Assembly (NCBI GenBank): GCA_945901085.1
Contig: CAMDJV010000001.1
Coordinates: 1-64,000, forward strand
Source of the DNA: Rhodovarius crocodyli
GTDB taxonomy: Bacteria > Pseudomonadota > Alphaproteobacteria > Acetobacterales > Acetobacteraceae
Direction: 5' to 3'
DNA length: 64,000 nucleotides
In this document: positions 17,726-26,044 of the stretch, piece by piece
Numbering within the stretch: position 1 is the first letter of the stretch
Layout of the letters: every line of letters begins with the position of its first letter
The notes under the pieces: model-generated
Databases searched by the model: none
What the model saw: only the letters and a program-made list of their open reading frames with translations
Told to the model about the DNA's origin: nothing
Made by a program: the position numbers and the translations under genes

Positions 17726-18819
17726 ATGCCCTTTGTGGCGGGATAGGCGCGGCCTTTCCACCCCGCCTGCAGCCCCAGCATGGAGCGCACCAGCGCCGTC
17801 CATTGGATGGCGAGTGCGACCAGCACCGTGAGCGGATGCAGCGGCACGGTCCACCACGGCTCACCGCTGCGCCAGGTGACGGCGGCGCGCAGGGCGAACA
17901 TCAAGAGAATGGTCACCACAGCCTCGATATTGGGCAGCAGCGCCCAGGGCCAGATATGCGCGCCAGCCAGCAGCACCGTCCAGATCGGCAGGCCAACCGG
18001 TGTGGCCATGCCCTCTCGCGCATTCTTGATGAAGCCGCCCCAGGCATGGGCGAAATTCTCATACATCCGGCAGGTGGCGAGCGGCGCGCCATCGACGATC
18101 TCAGTGTCATGTCCACGCTCGCGGAATAGCCGCGCGAGTGCGATGCCATCATGCAGCACGCCCTTGATCGAGGCATGGCCGCCAATCGCCTCATAGGCCA
18201 GGCGCTCGACCAGCACGAGTTGGCCGCAGGCGGCGGCGAGGCTCGGCTTGCGATGCACCGCGCGGCCACCAAAGGGCAGGTAGCTGAACAGCAGGAAATT
18301 GATGAAGGGCACCGTCAGCCCCTCACCGAGACTGCGAATAATCTGCCGCGGCACGGCACTGACCATGGCGATATGGTTGCTCGCCGCATGCGCGGCCATG
18401 GCGGCAGCGGCATGCGGGGCGAGGCGCACATCGGCATCAATGAAGAGCAGATGCGTGCCCTGCGCCTGCTCGGCCAGCCGCGCACAGGCATGCACCTTGC
18501 CGGTCCAGCCCGGCGGCAGATGCGGTGCTTCCACCAGCCGCACCCGGCCATCTCGGGCGGCGTAACCGGCCACGATCTCGGCGGTGCCATCGGTGCTGCC
18601 ATCATCCATCACCACCACCTCCACGGCCGAGCCGGTGGAGGCCAGCGCGGCATCAAGGCAGGCCGCGATATTGGCCGCCTCATTGCGGGCAGGAATGAGA
18701 ATGGAAACCAGCGTGCCTGCGGGCGGCGTGCCCTGCAGCCGCGGTATATGCCGCAGATTGATCACCCCGAAGATGATCGGAAGCAGCGCAAGCGCCAACG
18801 CCAAATGGCCATAATCCAT
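17722..18819 (-). CDS. crtQ: membrane glycosyltransferase of the carotenoid operon (CrtQ-like)
   Basis: Family 2 glycosyltransferase of 365 residues. It has an N-terminal membrane anchor (residues 5-22), a GT-A domain with VSILIPARNE, VVVMDDGSTDGT and the DXD element in LLFIDADVRL, a QxxRW-like region near the acceptor site, and two or three membrane helices at the C-terminus (about 275-350). In staphyloxanthin synthesis CrtQ glycosylates the carotenoid carboxyl group; the position between the acyltransferase and hpnCD genes suggests the same job at the inner membrane. It is overlapped by hpnCD and spaced 3 bp from the acyltransferase. The sugar donor cannot be told. Confidence 0.82.
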   Translation of the reverse strand: MDYGHLALALALLPIIFGVINLRHIPRLQGTPPAGTLVSILIPARNEAANIAACLDAALASTGSAVEVVVMDDGSTDGTAEIVAGYAARDGRVRLVEAPHLPPGWTGKVHACARLAEQAQGTHLLFIDADVRLAPHAAAAMAAHAASNHIAMVSAVPRQIIRSLGEGLTVPFINFLLFSYLPFGGRAVHRKPSLAAACGQLVLVERLAYEAIGGHASIKGVLHDGIALARLFRERGHDTEIVDGAPLATCRMYENFAHAWGGFIKNAREGMATPVGLPIWTVLLAGAHIWPWALLPNIEAVVTILLMFALRAAVTWRSGEPWWTVPLHPLTVLVALAIQWTALVRSMLGLQAGWKGRAYPATKGI

Positions 18820-18822
18820 TGC

Positions 18823-19626
18823 CTAATCAGCCTTTTGTCCCGGGCTATGCTCGGCGGCATAGCGTTCCCCACGTATCATGGCGCGCAGATACTGCCACGC
18901 GCCATAGAGCCCGCCCATCCCTTTGCTGCCATCGAAGGCGGCGGTGAAGCGGGCCGGATCGCGGCTGATCACATCCTGAGCCAAGCGATCCATAACCGCG
19001 GTCAGCGCATCGCGCATGCACTCTGCCCTCGCCTGCCGGTCCATCGCCGCCAGGGTGGAAGCCTCCATCGCCGGGCCGAAGGCGGCAAAGGCCTCGGCCT
19101 GTTTCTCGGTCCAGAAGGCATATTCAAAGGCGAGCGGGGCGATCAGCGCCTCGGGGGCGATCTCGGCCAGGCGCACAAGGCCCGGGGTGATCGGCACCGG
19201 CCTCTCGCGCACATCGACGAAGCGCCCCGGCGCATTCATCCACAACATGTGCTGCGGTGCGGCCAGCACCTGGCCTGCGGTGTGGAGAAAGCGCACCGCA
19301 CCGCGCGGCGAGCCCTGCTCGACGCCAAACACCCCCAGCTTGGTCATGAAGGGATATTTGCGGATCGCCTCGGCATCCATCGGCAGAAAGGCCGGGCGAC
19401 TGATGAAATAGCGCCGCAGCAGCAGCATAAACAGGATGGCGTCCCACCAGGAGGGGTGGGGCGCATAAATCACCAGCGGCCGCCCCGGCGCATAATCCGG
19501 AAGGCCCCAATGGGGTATGCGAAGGGCGCGCATCGAGCCGGCAAAGGTCCGGCCAAAGGCGACATGGAAGAACGCCATCGCCTTCTCAGAGCGCAGCGCC
19601 ACCGGTGATGCATCGGCGGCGGGCAT
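18823..19626 (-). CDS. lysophospholipid-acyltransferase-like enzyme (CrtO-like role)
   Basis: A 267-residue PlsC-fold acyltransferase. The catalytic HX4D motif is HPSWWD near residue 55, preceded by a hydrophobic membrane-contact stretch and followed by a second block around FLPMDAEAI and the substrate loop GVFGVEQGSPRGAVRF. It starts at ATG 19626, four bases after the desaturase stop. In staphyloxanthin-type pathways an acyltransferase (CrtO) esterifies the sugar with a fatty acid; gene order supports this role here, although its sequence is of the PlsC type and not clearly orthologous to staphylococcal CrtO. Confidence 0.78.
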   Translation of the reverse strand: MPAADASPVALRSEKAMAFFHVAFGRTFAGSMRALRIPHWGLPDYAPGRPLVIYAPHPSWWDAILFMLLLRRYFISRPAFLPMDAEAIRKYPFMTKLGVFGVEQGSPRGAVRFLHTAGQVLAAPQHMLWMNAPGRFVDVRERPVPITPGLVRLAEIAPEALIAPLAFEYAFWTEKQAEAFAAFGPAMEASTLAAMDRQARAECMRDALTAVMDRLAQDVISRDPARFTAAFDGSKGMGGLYGAWQYLRAMIRGERYAAEHSPGQKAD

Positions 19627-19630
19627 GGGC

Positions 19631-21211
19631 CTACTCGGCGGCGATGACAGGGATCTCGCGCGAGCCGGCGATGCGCGCCGCCTCATTCATGCCCCGGCCA
19701 CCCATATCGGTGTCCATCGCATCCGCGGCGATCCAGCCCGACATCATGACCATGGGCATCCCCGGGCCGGGATGGGCAGCACCACCGCAGAGATAGAGGC
19801 CCTTCACCTGCCGCGAGCGGTTGCCCGGCTTGAAGGCCCCGGTGAAGGTGCCATGGCTGGCAAGCCCATAGATTGCGCCATTGAGCACCTTGTAGCGCTC
19901 ATGGATATCCTGCGGCGTCAGATGGCTTTCGGTGACGATGCGGTCCTCGATATCGGTCAGCCCGGCCGTGCGCTTGAGCTTGTCCAGAATGACCTGGCGA
20001 TAGGGGGCGAACATCGTCTTCCAGTCGTGATGCGGCCGCAGATAGGGGGTATGGACCAGCACATAAAGCGCCTCGCCACCCTCAGGCGCCACGCTCGGAT
20101 CAGTGCCCGAAGGCGCGGCCAGATAGGCGGTAGGGTCAGGTGCCGGCTCACCACGCTTGTAAATGGCGTCGAACTCCTCCTCCGGGTCGCGGGAGAAGAC
20201 GAAATCATGATGGCCCAGATGCTCATAGCGCTTGTTCAGGCCGAGATAGAGCACAACCCCCGAGCAGGCGGCCTCAAAGCCCTTATTGGTATAGGCTTGT
20301 CCCGTCGGCCCGCCGACCAATTCACCATAGGTGCGGATGGCATCCATGTTGGAGATCACCGCATCGCAGGCAATGGTCTCGCCCGAGGCCAGCTTCACCC
20401 CACGCACCGTGTTGTTCTCGATGATGAAGCCGCTGACCTCGGCATTGGTGCGCAACTCAGCGCCCAAATCACCCGCCAGCTTTGCCAGCCCCTCGGCCAC
20501 CGCGCGGGTGCCACCCTTGGGGTACCACACGCCCTCGGTCGCCTGCATATCGCCGATGGAGCAGAGCACGGCCGGCGCGGCATAGGGGTTGGAGCCGACA
20601 TATTGCATGTAATGGTCAAGCATCTGCGCCATATTCGCATCCGGCACATGCTTGCGGATAATACCGGCGGCCGAGCGGCCCATGCGCAGCGCCATGACAT
20701 CGCGCAGCACATCGGGCTTGAAGTTGTCAGCAAAATTCAGCGTATCGCCAATGCCCTCGACCGGCTTCCAGAAGAAGAATTTCTCCGACACATCATGCAG
20801 ATGCCGGGCCATGTGCTGAAAGCGCTTATAGCCCTCACCCAGGCCGGGCGTGATGGTGTTCATATGCGCGGCCATCTCGTCGATATCGCCGACCAGATCA
20901 GCCTGGGTGCCATCCTCGAAGAAGCAGCGCCATTGCGGCTCGAGCTTGATCAGCGGCATGTCCTCATGCAACGCACGGCCGGCCTCGGCAAAAATGCGGC
21001 GCAGCACGCGCGGCACGGTCAGAATGGTGGGGCCCATATCGAAGCGGAAATTGCCGCTGCCATCGGGTGCGGGCAGGTTCAGCACCGCGGCCTTGCCGCC
21101 GAGCCAGGGGTTCTTGTCCAGCACGGTGACCCGGTGCCCGCGGGCGCGGGCGACAGCAGCGGCCGCCAGGCCACCCAGGCCCGAACCCACCACAACCACA
21201 TGCGATGCCAT
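19631..21211 (-). CDS. second CrtN/CrtI-family carotenoid desaturase or oxidase
   Basis: A 526-residue flavoprotein starting MASHVVVVGSGLGGLAAAAV (ATG 21211, GGAGAG upstream). It keeps the FAD motif, the ADP-ribose strand VTVLDKNPWLGGKA, the GPTILTVP region typical of phytoene-desaturase relatives, and the C-terminal FAD motif around LYLCGGAAHPGPGMP. Homologous operons pair a true desaturase (CrtN) with a terminal-methyl oxygenase (CrtP/CrtNb) from the same family. This one, following crtN, may be that oxidase, supplying the aldehyde for AldH. Sequence alone does not separate the two activities. It is 19 bp after crtN and 4 bp before the acyltransferase. Confidence 0.85.
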   Translation of the reverse strand: MASHVVVVGSGLGGLAAAAVARARGHRVTVLDKNPWLGGKAAVLNLPAPDGSGNFRFDMGPTILTVPRVLRRIFAEAGRALHEDMPLIKLEPQWRCFFEDGTQADLVGDIDEMAAHMNTITPGLGEGYKRFQHMARHLHDVSEKFFFWKPVEGIGDTLNFADNFKPDVLRDVMALRMGRSAAGIIRKHVPDANMAQMLDHYMQYVGSNPYAAPAVLCSIGDMQATEGVWYPKGGTRAVAEGLAKLAGDLGAELRTNAEVSGFIIENNTVRGVKLASGETIACDAVISNMDAIRTYGELVGGPTGQAYTNKGFEAACSGVVLYLGLNKRYEHLGHHDFVFSRDPEEEFDAIYKRGEPAPDPTAYLAAPSGTDPSVAPEGGEALYVLVHTPYLRPHHDWKTMFAPYRQVILDKLKRTAGLTDIEDRIVTESHLTPQDIHERYKVLNGAIYGLASHGTFTGAFKPGNRSRQVKGLYLCGGAAHPGPGMPMVMMSGWIAADAMDTDMGGRGMNEAARIAGSREIPVIAAE

Positions 21212-21230
21212 GGCGTCTCTCTCCGAAAAA

Positions 21231-22808
21231 TTACTGTGCAGCGACGGCGTAGGCCGGCAGGACGCCGCCACGCTCGGAAACCGGCAGGCCCAAATCAGCC
21301 TGCAGCAGGCGCGTGGTGATCCTCGCACCCTCATAAATCACCGGCAGGCCAGAGCCCGGATGGGTGCCACCACCCACCAAGTAAAGACCCTGGGTGTTCT
21401 GGAAGCGGTTGCCCGGGCGCCAATGCAGCATCTGGCCAATCTCATGGCTCAGATTGAAGGTGGCGCCATAGCCCACGGCATAATCATCCAGCCAAGCCTG
21501 CGGGGTGACGATCTTCTCGTAGCGGATGCGCTCACGAATATTGGGCACGCCCAGCGCCTGGATGCGGTCCAGCGCGATTTCACGGAAGGGCGCCAATTCC
21601 TTTTGCCAATCCGTGCCGAAGCGCAGATTGGGCACCGGCACCAGCAGATACAGCGCGGTATGGCCCGGCGGCGCCATCGTATCGTCGGTCGCACTCGGAT
21701 TATGCAAATACAAGCTGGGCACCGCAGGGATTACACCGCGCTCGATCTGCGCGATATTCTCCATATATTCGCGCGACAGCAGCACATTATGGTGCTGAAT
21801 GGCCGGGCATTCACCCTCAATGCCGAGATAAAGCATGAAGGTCGAGCAGGAGTAATTCGCCTTATCGATCTTCTTGTCCGACCAGGTCTTGCGAAGGCCA
21901 GGCGGCACCAGCTTTGGCATGGCATGGGCGAAATCGGCATTCATCACCACCGCATCGGCACCGATGTGCTGCCCCCCGGCTTCGAGGCCAATGGCCCGCT
22001 TGCCGGCGAAAGCGATGCGATCGACCGTGGTGTTGAAGCGGAACTCCACCCCAAGGCGCTGCGCCACCCGCGCCATCGCCTCCGACACCCCGCCCAGGCC
22101 ACCGCGAACATGGAAGACGCCGTGCTCATATTCCAGAAAACTGAGGATGGTGAACAGCGCCGGGCATTTGAACGGGCTCATGCCCAGATATTTGGTCTGG
22201 AAGGAGAAGGCGAGGCGAATGCGCGGGTCAGCAAAGTATTTCCGCAGATCCTGATCGACCGACAAATGCGGCCGCAACCGCATCAGCCCCTTGAGCATCG
22301 GAATGCTCAGCAGGTCGGCCGGCGAGAGGATCGGGTTTTCCAGGATCGGCCGGAAGGCCTCCAGCTTCACCCGGTTCTCACTCATGAAGCGCTCAAGCCC
22401 GGCGACATCGGCCGGTGCAATGGCGCGAATCTGCTCCGCCATGCGCGCCATATCCGGCGTGGCATCGAGAATGGCGGGCCCGCCTTCACCTTCAAAGATC
22501 AGGCGATATTGCGGGTCGAGGCGGATCATATCGATCTCATCCTCCAAATTCGCCCCGCAACTCGCAAAAATCTCCTGCAAAATCCGCGGGTAGAGAAAGA
22601 AGGTGGGGCCCAGGTCGAAGCGATAGCCCTCAGCCGTGGCCATGGTGCGAGTGCGCCCGCCCACCACGCTGTCCTTCTCGAAGACGCAGACCTGCACGCC
22701 GGCAGCGGCAAGCTGCATCGCCGTCGCCAGCCCTCCCGGGCCCGCACCAATGATGGCGACCTTTGCCCGGGGGCGGTTCGTGTAGGGGGCGGCAAGCGGG
22801 GCGTTCAT
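21231..22808 (-). CDS. crtN: CrtN-like diapophytoene/squalene desaturase
   Basis: First gene of the operon, 525 residues. Rossmann FAD motif VAIIGAGPGGLATAMQL, acidic strand end VCVFEKDSVVGGRTRT, FDLGPTFFLYP region, and C-terminal LYLVGGGTHPGSGLPV with the helix ARITTRLL that closes the FAD site. It resembles CrtI/CrtN desaturases. With HpnCDE in the same operon the substrate is probably squalene or a diapophytoene-level C30 chain, not C40 phytoene, since no separate phytoene synthase or GGPP synthase is present. The promoter should lie in the 22809-22911 gap. The desaturase fold is certain; the C30 specificity is inferred. Confidence 0.87.
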   Translation of the reverse strand: MNAPLAAPYTNRPRAKVAIIGAGPGGLATAMQLAAAGVQVCVFEKDSVVGGRTRTMATAEGYRFDLGPTFFLYPRILQEIFASCGANLEDEIDMIRLDPQYRLIFEGEGGPAILDATPDMARMAEQIRAIAPADVAGLERFMSENRVKLEAFRPILENPILSPADLLSIPMLKGLMRLRPHLSVDQDLRKYFADPRIRLAFSFQTKYLGMSPFKCPALFTILSFLEYEHGVFHVRGGLGGVSEAMARVAQRLGVEFRFNTTVDRIAFAGKRAIGLEAGGQHIGADAVVMNADFAHAMPKLVPPGLRKTWSDKKIDKANYSCSTFMLYLGIEGECPAIQHHNVLLSREYMENIAQIERGVIPAVPSLYLHNPSATDDTMAPPGHTALYLLVPVPNLRFGTDWQKELAPFREIALDRIQALGVPNIRERIRYEKIVTPQAWLDDYAVGYGATFNLSHEIGQMLHWRPGNRFQNTQGLYLVGGGTHPGSGLPVIYEGARITTRLLQADLGLPVSERGGVLPAYAVAAQ

Positions 22809-22911
22809 CGAATGATCATGTCTCTCTGTCCGCTAGGTGCGGTGCAACACTCATAAGGCAAGGGGTGGACTGTCAATACGCGCAGCAGGGCGGCGGGGAT
22901 AGCGGGTAAAA

Positions 22912-24489
22912 TCACGCCCTCATTAGTGCCAGAACAGCGTCGGATTCGGCCAATTGGCGCAATTCGGCGCCAGCCCTCGGCAGCAGGCGGCGCAAATAAA
23001 ATTCCGCCAGCGGCGCATAGCCCGGCTCCAGCGCGGCGGCGCGCGCCAGCATGGCGCCACCCAAAATCCATCCCGCCGCATTGAGATAGGCGGTGGCACC
23101 GGCGGCCGCCTCCTCCGGCCCGGCCGCCAGCATGGTGGCGGTGGCGGCGCGCATCTCCTCCACCGGGGCGGCGAGCAGCGGGTGGGCGGCGGCGGCCTCC
23201 TCCAGCAGCGCGGCCATCGCCGCACCATTGTCGCCGCGCAGCTTGCGGCCGATCAGGTCCAGCGCCTGAATGCCATTGGTGCCTTCATAGATCGGCGTGA
23301 TGCGGACATCGCGCAGCACCTGCGCCGCGCCGGCATCCTCGACAAAGCCCATGCCCCCATGCACCTGCACACCCAGCGAGGCGACCTCCACGCCCCGGTC
23401 GGTCGACCAGGCCTTCACGATGGGGGTCAGCAAAGCCAGCCGTGTCGGCTCGGCCGTGCAGGCAGCAAGCGCCAAAAGCCGCATAGCGAGGGTGGTGGCG
23501 CGCATCTCCGCCAGCATGCGGGCGACATCGGGGTGCCGCGCAATGGGCCGCCCGCCCTGCTCGCGGCTCTCGGCATAGGCCTCGGCCAGCCGCAGCGCGA
23601 GCGCGCCCTGGCTCACACCCTGAATGCCCACGCAAAGCCGCGCATTGTTCATCATGGCGAACATCGCCGGTAAGCCGCGATGCGGCTCGCCCACCAATTC
23701 GGCCTCCGCCCCTTCGAACAGCATGATGCAGGTGGGGCTGGCATGAATGCCCATTTTACGCTCCAGCCCGCCACAGCGCAGCGCATTGGCCGTGCCATCG
23801 GCCTTGATCCGCCTGGCGGCAAACAACGAAATCCCGCGCGAGCCCGCTGGCGCATCCGGTAGCCGCGCCAAAATCAGATGCAGCGTGTTCTCGCTCAGAT
23901 CATGATCGCCATAGGTGATGTAGATCTTCTGGCCATGGATGGCGTAACGCCCATCGCCCAGCGGCTCGGCCCGGCTGCGCACGGTGGAAAGGTCACTGCC
24001 CGCCTGGGGTTCGGTCAGGCACATGGTGCCGGTCCATTCGCCGGTGGTCATCTTAGGCAGCCATTCGGCCTGCTGCGCGGGGCTCGCATGGCGCTCAATC
24101 GCCTCAATGGCGCCGGCGGTGAGCAGCGGGCAGAGGCCAAAGGCCATATCCGCGGCGGTGACGAGTTCCACCACAGCGGCCCAAAGCCCAAAGGGCAGGC
24201 CCTGGCCGCCATGCGCCTCGGGCGCGGTGAGCGACTGCCAGCCGGCATCCATCCAGGCCTGATAGGCCTGCCTATGGCCTTCGGGGCAGCGGACACGGCC
24301 ATTTTCCAGCCTCGCCCCCTCACGGTCGGCGGGCATGCGGTTGGGGGCCAGCACCTCAGTGCAGAATTTGTCGCATTCGGCGATGATGGCGGCCAGGCCT
24401 TCATCATCCAGCGCACCGCCGCTCTGGCCCGGCAGGTCAAACATGCGGGTCAGGGCGAAGGTGAGGTCCTGGGCGGCGGTGGTTTTCAT
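22912..24489 (-). CDS. acyl-CoA dehydrogenase (long form)
   Basis: FAD-dependent alpha,beta-dehydrogenation of an acyl-CoA, electrons passing to ETF. The N-terminal helical domain has EAHGGQGLPFGLW, the middle beta domain carries the flavin contacts TGTMCLTEPQAGSDLS and IYITYGDHDLSE, and the catalytic Glu lies in PIYEGTNGIQALDLIGRKL near residue 415. A C-terminal extension of about 100 residues gives 525 in total, as in the DmdC-like subfamily of long acyl-CoA dehydrogenases. The natural acyl group is unknown. It is read in the same direction as the carotenoid operon and ends about 100 bp before crtN, but is probably a separate unit. Confidence 0.88.
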   Translation of the reverse strand: MKTTAAQDLTFALTRMFDLPGQSGGALDDEGLAAIIAECDKFCTEVLAPNRMPADREGARLENGRVRCPEGHRQAYQAWMDAGWQSLTAPEAHGGQGLPFGLWAAVVELVTAADMAFGLCPLLTAGAIEAIERHASPAQQAEWLPKMTTGEWTGTMCLTEPQAGSDLSTVRSRAEPLGDGRYAIHGQKIYITYGDHDLSENTLHLILARLPDAPAGSRGISLFAARRIKADGTANALRCGGLERKMGIHASPTCIMLFEGAEAELVGEPHRGLPAMFAMMNNARLCVGIQGVSQGALALRLAEAYAESREQGGRPIARHPDVARMLAEMRATTLAMRLLALAACTAEPTRLALLTPIVKAWSTDRGVEVASLGVQVHGGMGFVEDAGAAQVLRDVRITPIYEGTNGIQALDLIGRKLRGDNGAAMAALLEEAAAAHPLLAAPVEEMRAATATMLAAGPEEAAAGATAYLNAAGWILGGAMLARAAALEPGYAPLAEFYLRRLLPRAGAELRQLAESDAVLALMRA

Positions 24490-24600
24490 GCGGCGATGCT
24501 TTCGGGCAGGCGAAGGCGGGCGGTCTCCCGCTTTCCCAGAATAGCACTCTGCCGCCTGCGCCCCCTTGGCGGAAGCGGGGGGTGGGGCGACGATACCGCC

Positions 24601-25323
24601 ATGTTGATGCATGAGAACCCCATCGCCATCGCCACCATCACCCCTTCCGCCAATACGGTGGTGGAGCGCACCACCATCGCCATGCTGCGCGATGTGCCGC
24701 AATTGGTGCCGGTGTTCAGCCGCCTGGCCGTGCATGGCACGCAGGACCTCTTCCCCGACAGCCATGACGAGGCCGGCATGCTCGCCGCCGCCACGCTGCT
24801 GAGCCATGCCCAGCCCGCCGCCATTGTCTGGAATGGCAGCAAGGGTGGCGCCATCGGCCTCAAGCATGACAGCGCGCTGGTGGCGCAAATCACAGCGCAG
24901 ACCGCGCTGCCGGCGGTAACCTCGGGGCTGATGCTGCGGCGGATGATGGCGGCCCGCGGCTTTTCGCGCATTGGCCTGGTGACACCCTATGCCGCCGGCT
25001 ATGTCGAAAAACTCGCAGTCCGCTTCGCCATTGAGGGCTGGGAGGTGGTGGCGGAAAGCCATCTGGGCATGACCGACAACCTCTCCTATGCCACGGTGCC
25101 ATTCGCCACCATCCGCGCCCAGGCGCTGGAGGTGGCCGCCACCCGGCCGGATCTGCTGCTGGCCTGGTGCACCAATTACCCGGCAGCGCCGCTGGCGGCC
25201 GAGATCGAGGCGCAAACCGGCCTGCCCTTTTGGGATGCGACGGCGCTGGGCGTGCTGGCCGCGCTGCAAGCGGGGGGCATCACCGCCCGGCCCGGCCCGG
25301 CCTGGGGTAGCCTGATGGCATGA
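24601..25323 (+). CDS. Asp/Glu-racemase-superfamily protein with a single cysteine
   Basis: A 240-residue member of the aspartate/glutamate racemase, maleate isomerase and arylmalonate decarboxylase superfamily: start IAIATITPSANTVVERTT, middle VTSGLMLRRMMAARG followed by RIGLVTPYAAGYVE, and a late LLLAWCTNYP. True racemases and maleate isomerases use two cysteines. Here the first position falls in VWNGSKGG (about 77-83) with no Cys, and Cys190 is the only cysteine in the protein. That pattern matches arylmalonate decarboxylase, which uses one cysteine. So a decarboxylase or other lyase is more likely than a racemase. It overlaps the TetR gene by ATGA, suggesting that gene controls it. Confidence 0.75.
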   Translation: MLMHENPIAIATITPSANTVVERTTIAMLRDVPQLVPVFSRLAVHGTQDLFPDSHDEAGMLAAATLLSHAQPAAIVWNGSKGGAIGLKHDSALVAQITAQTALPAVTSGLMLRRMMAARGFSRIGLVTPYAAGYVEKLAVRFAIEGWEVVAESHLGMTDNLSYATVPFATIRAQALEVAATRPDLLLAWCTNYPAAPLAAEIEAQTGLPFWDATALGVLAALQAGGITARPGPAWGSLMA

Positions 25324-25979
25324 GGCCCGGCATCCCCCCCCAGCATGAGCGCGCGGCAGCTTCCCTCTCCGCCCGCGCCGCCGCCACCCGGGCGCGCATC
25401 CTCGATGCCGCCTTCGTGGAATTCGCCGAAAAGGGCCTAGCCGGCGCGCGGGTGGATGAAATCGCCGCCCGGGCCGGCGCCAATAAGCGCATGCTCTACG
25501 CCCATTTCGGCAGCAAGGAGGCGCTGTGGCTGGAGGTGCTGGAGGCCACCTATACCGCCAAGCGCGCCGAGGAGCGCCAGGTGGAGGTGGCCGACCTCGC
25601 CCCCGCCGAAGCCATGGCAAAGCTGGTGGCCTTCAACCTGCGCTATGTCGCCCGGCACCCTGAATTCCTCGCCATCCTGCACCAGGAAAACCTGCATCGC
25701 GCCGCCTATCTGGCCAGTTCTTCGCGGGTGCAGGGGCTGTATTCGCCGCTGCTGGAGACGCTGCGCGGCGTGCTGGCGCGCGGCGAGGCCGAGGGGCTGT
25801 TTCGCCCGGGCGTGGACCCCTTGCAGCTCTACGTCTCGATGCTGGGGCTGAGCCATTTCTATTTGGCCAACCGCCACACCCTCTCCACCATTTTCGGCAC
25901 GCCGCTGGACACTGAGGCGGCGCTGGCAGCGCGCGAGGCGCATATTATCGAGGTGGTACTGGGGTATCTGCGGCCTTGA
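25320..25979 (+). CDS. TetR-family transcriptional regulator
   Basis: A 219-residue repressor-type regulator. The N-terminal helix-turn-helix (about 20-65) reads TRARILDAAFVEFAEKGLAG, then ARVDEIAARAGANKRMLYAHFGSKEALW split over the recognition helix, an ideal TetR pattern. The C-terminal ligand-binding domain is helical (about 80-215), with a HPEFLAILHQENLH segment seen in the RutR-like group. It overlaps the upstream racemase-like gene (ATGA) and precedes the polyol-type operon at 26045 by 65 bp, so it may control either. No operator was identified. Confidence 0.88.
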   Translation: MRPGIPPQHERAAASLSARAAATRARILDAAFVEFAEKGLAGARVDEIAARAGANKRMLYAHFGSKEALWLEVLEATYTAKRAEERQVEVADLAPAEAMAKLVAFNLRYVARHPEFLAILHQENLHRAAYLASSSRVQGLYSPLLETLRGVLARGEAEGLFRPGVDPLQLYVSMLGLSHFYLANRHTLSTIFGTPLDTEAALAAREAHIIEVVLGYLRP

Positions 25980-26044
25980 GGGGATATTGACCGGAACGGA
26001 ATTCTGTTTCAGGTAACTATCCGGTTACTCGAAGGAAACGGGCC

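Noticed and set aside
15560-17746. A 728-codon open frame opposite hpnE and hpnCD
   Set aside because: Arg/Pro/Ala-rich translation without domains; shadow of the carotenoid operon.
19517-22856. Two long plus-strand frames (600 and 668 codons) opposite the desaturase genes
   Set aside because: Antisense shadows with His/Arg-rich composition; the minus-strand genes have intact FAD motifs and tight operon spacing.
22912-25620. A 902-residue reading of the acyl-CoA dehydrogenase with a long N-terminal extension
   Set aside because: The extra 377 residues are the antisense of the racemase-like and TetR genes; the family start at 24489 fits.
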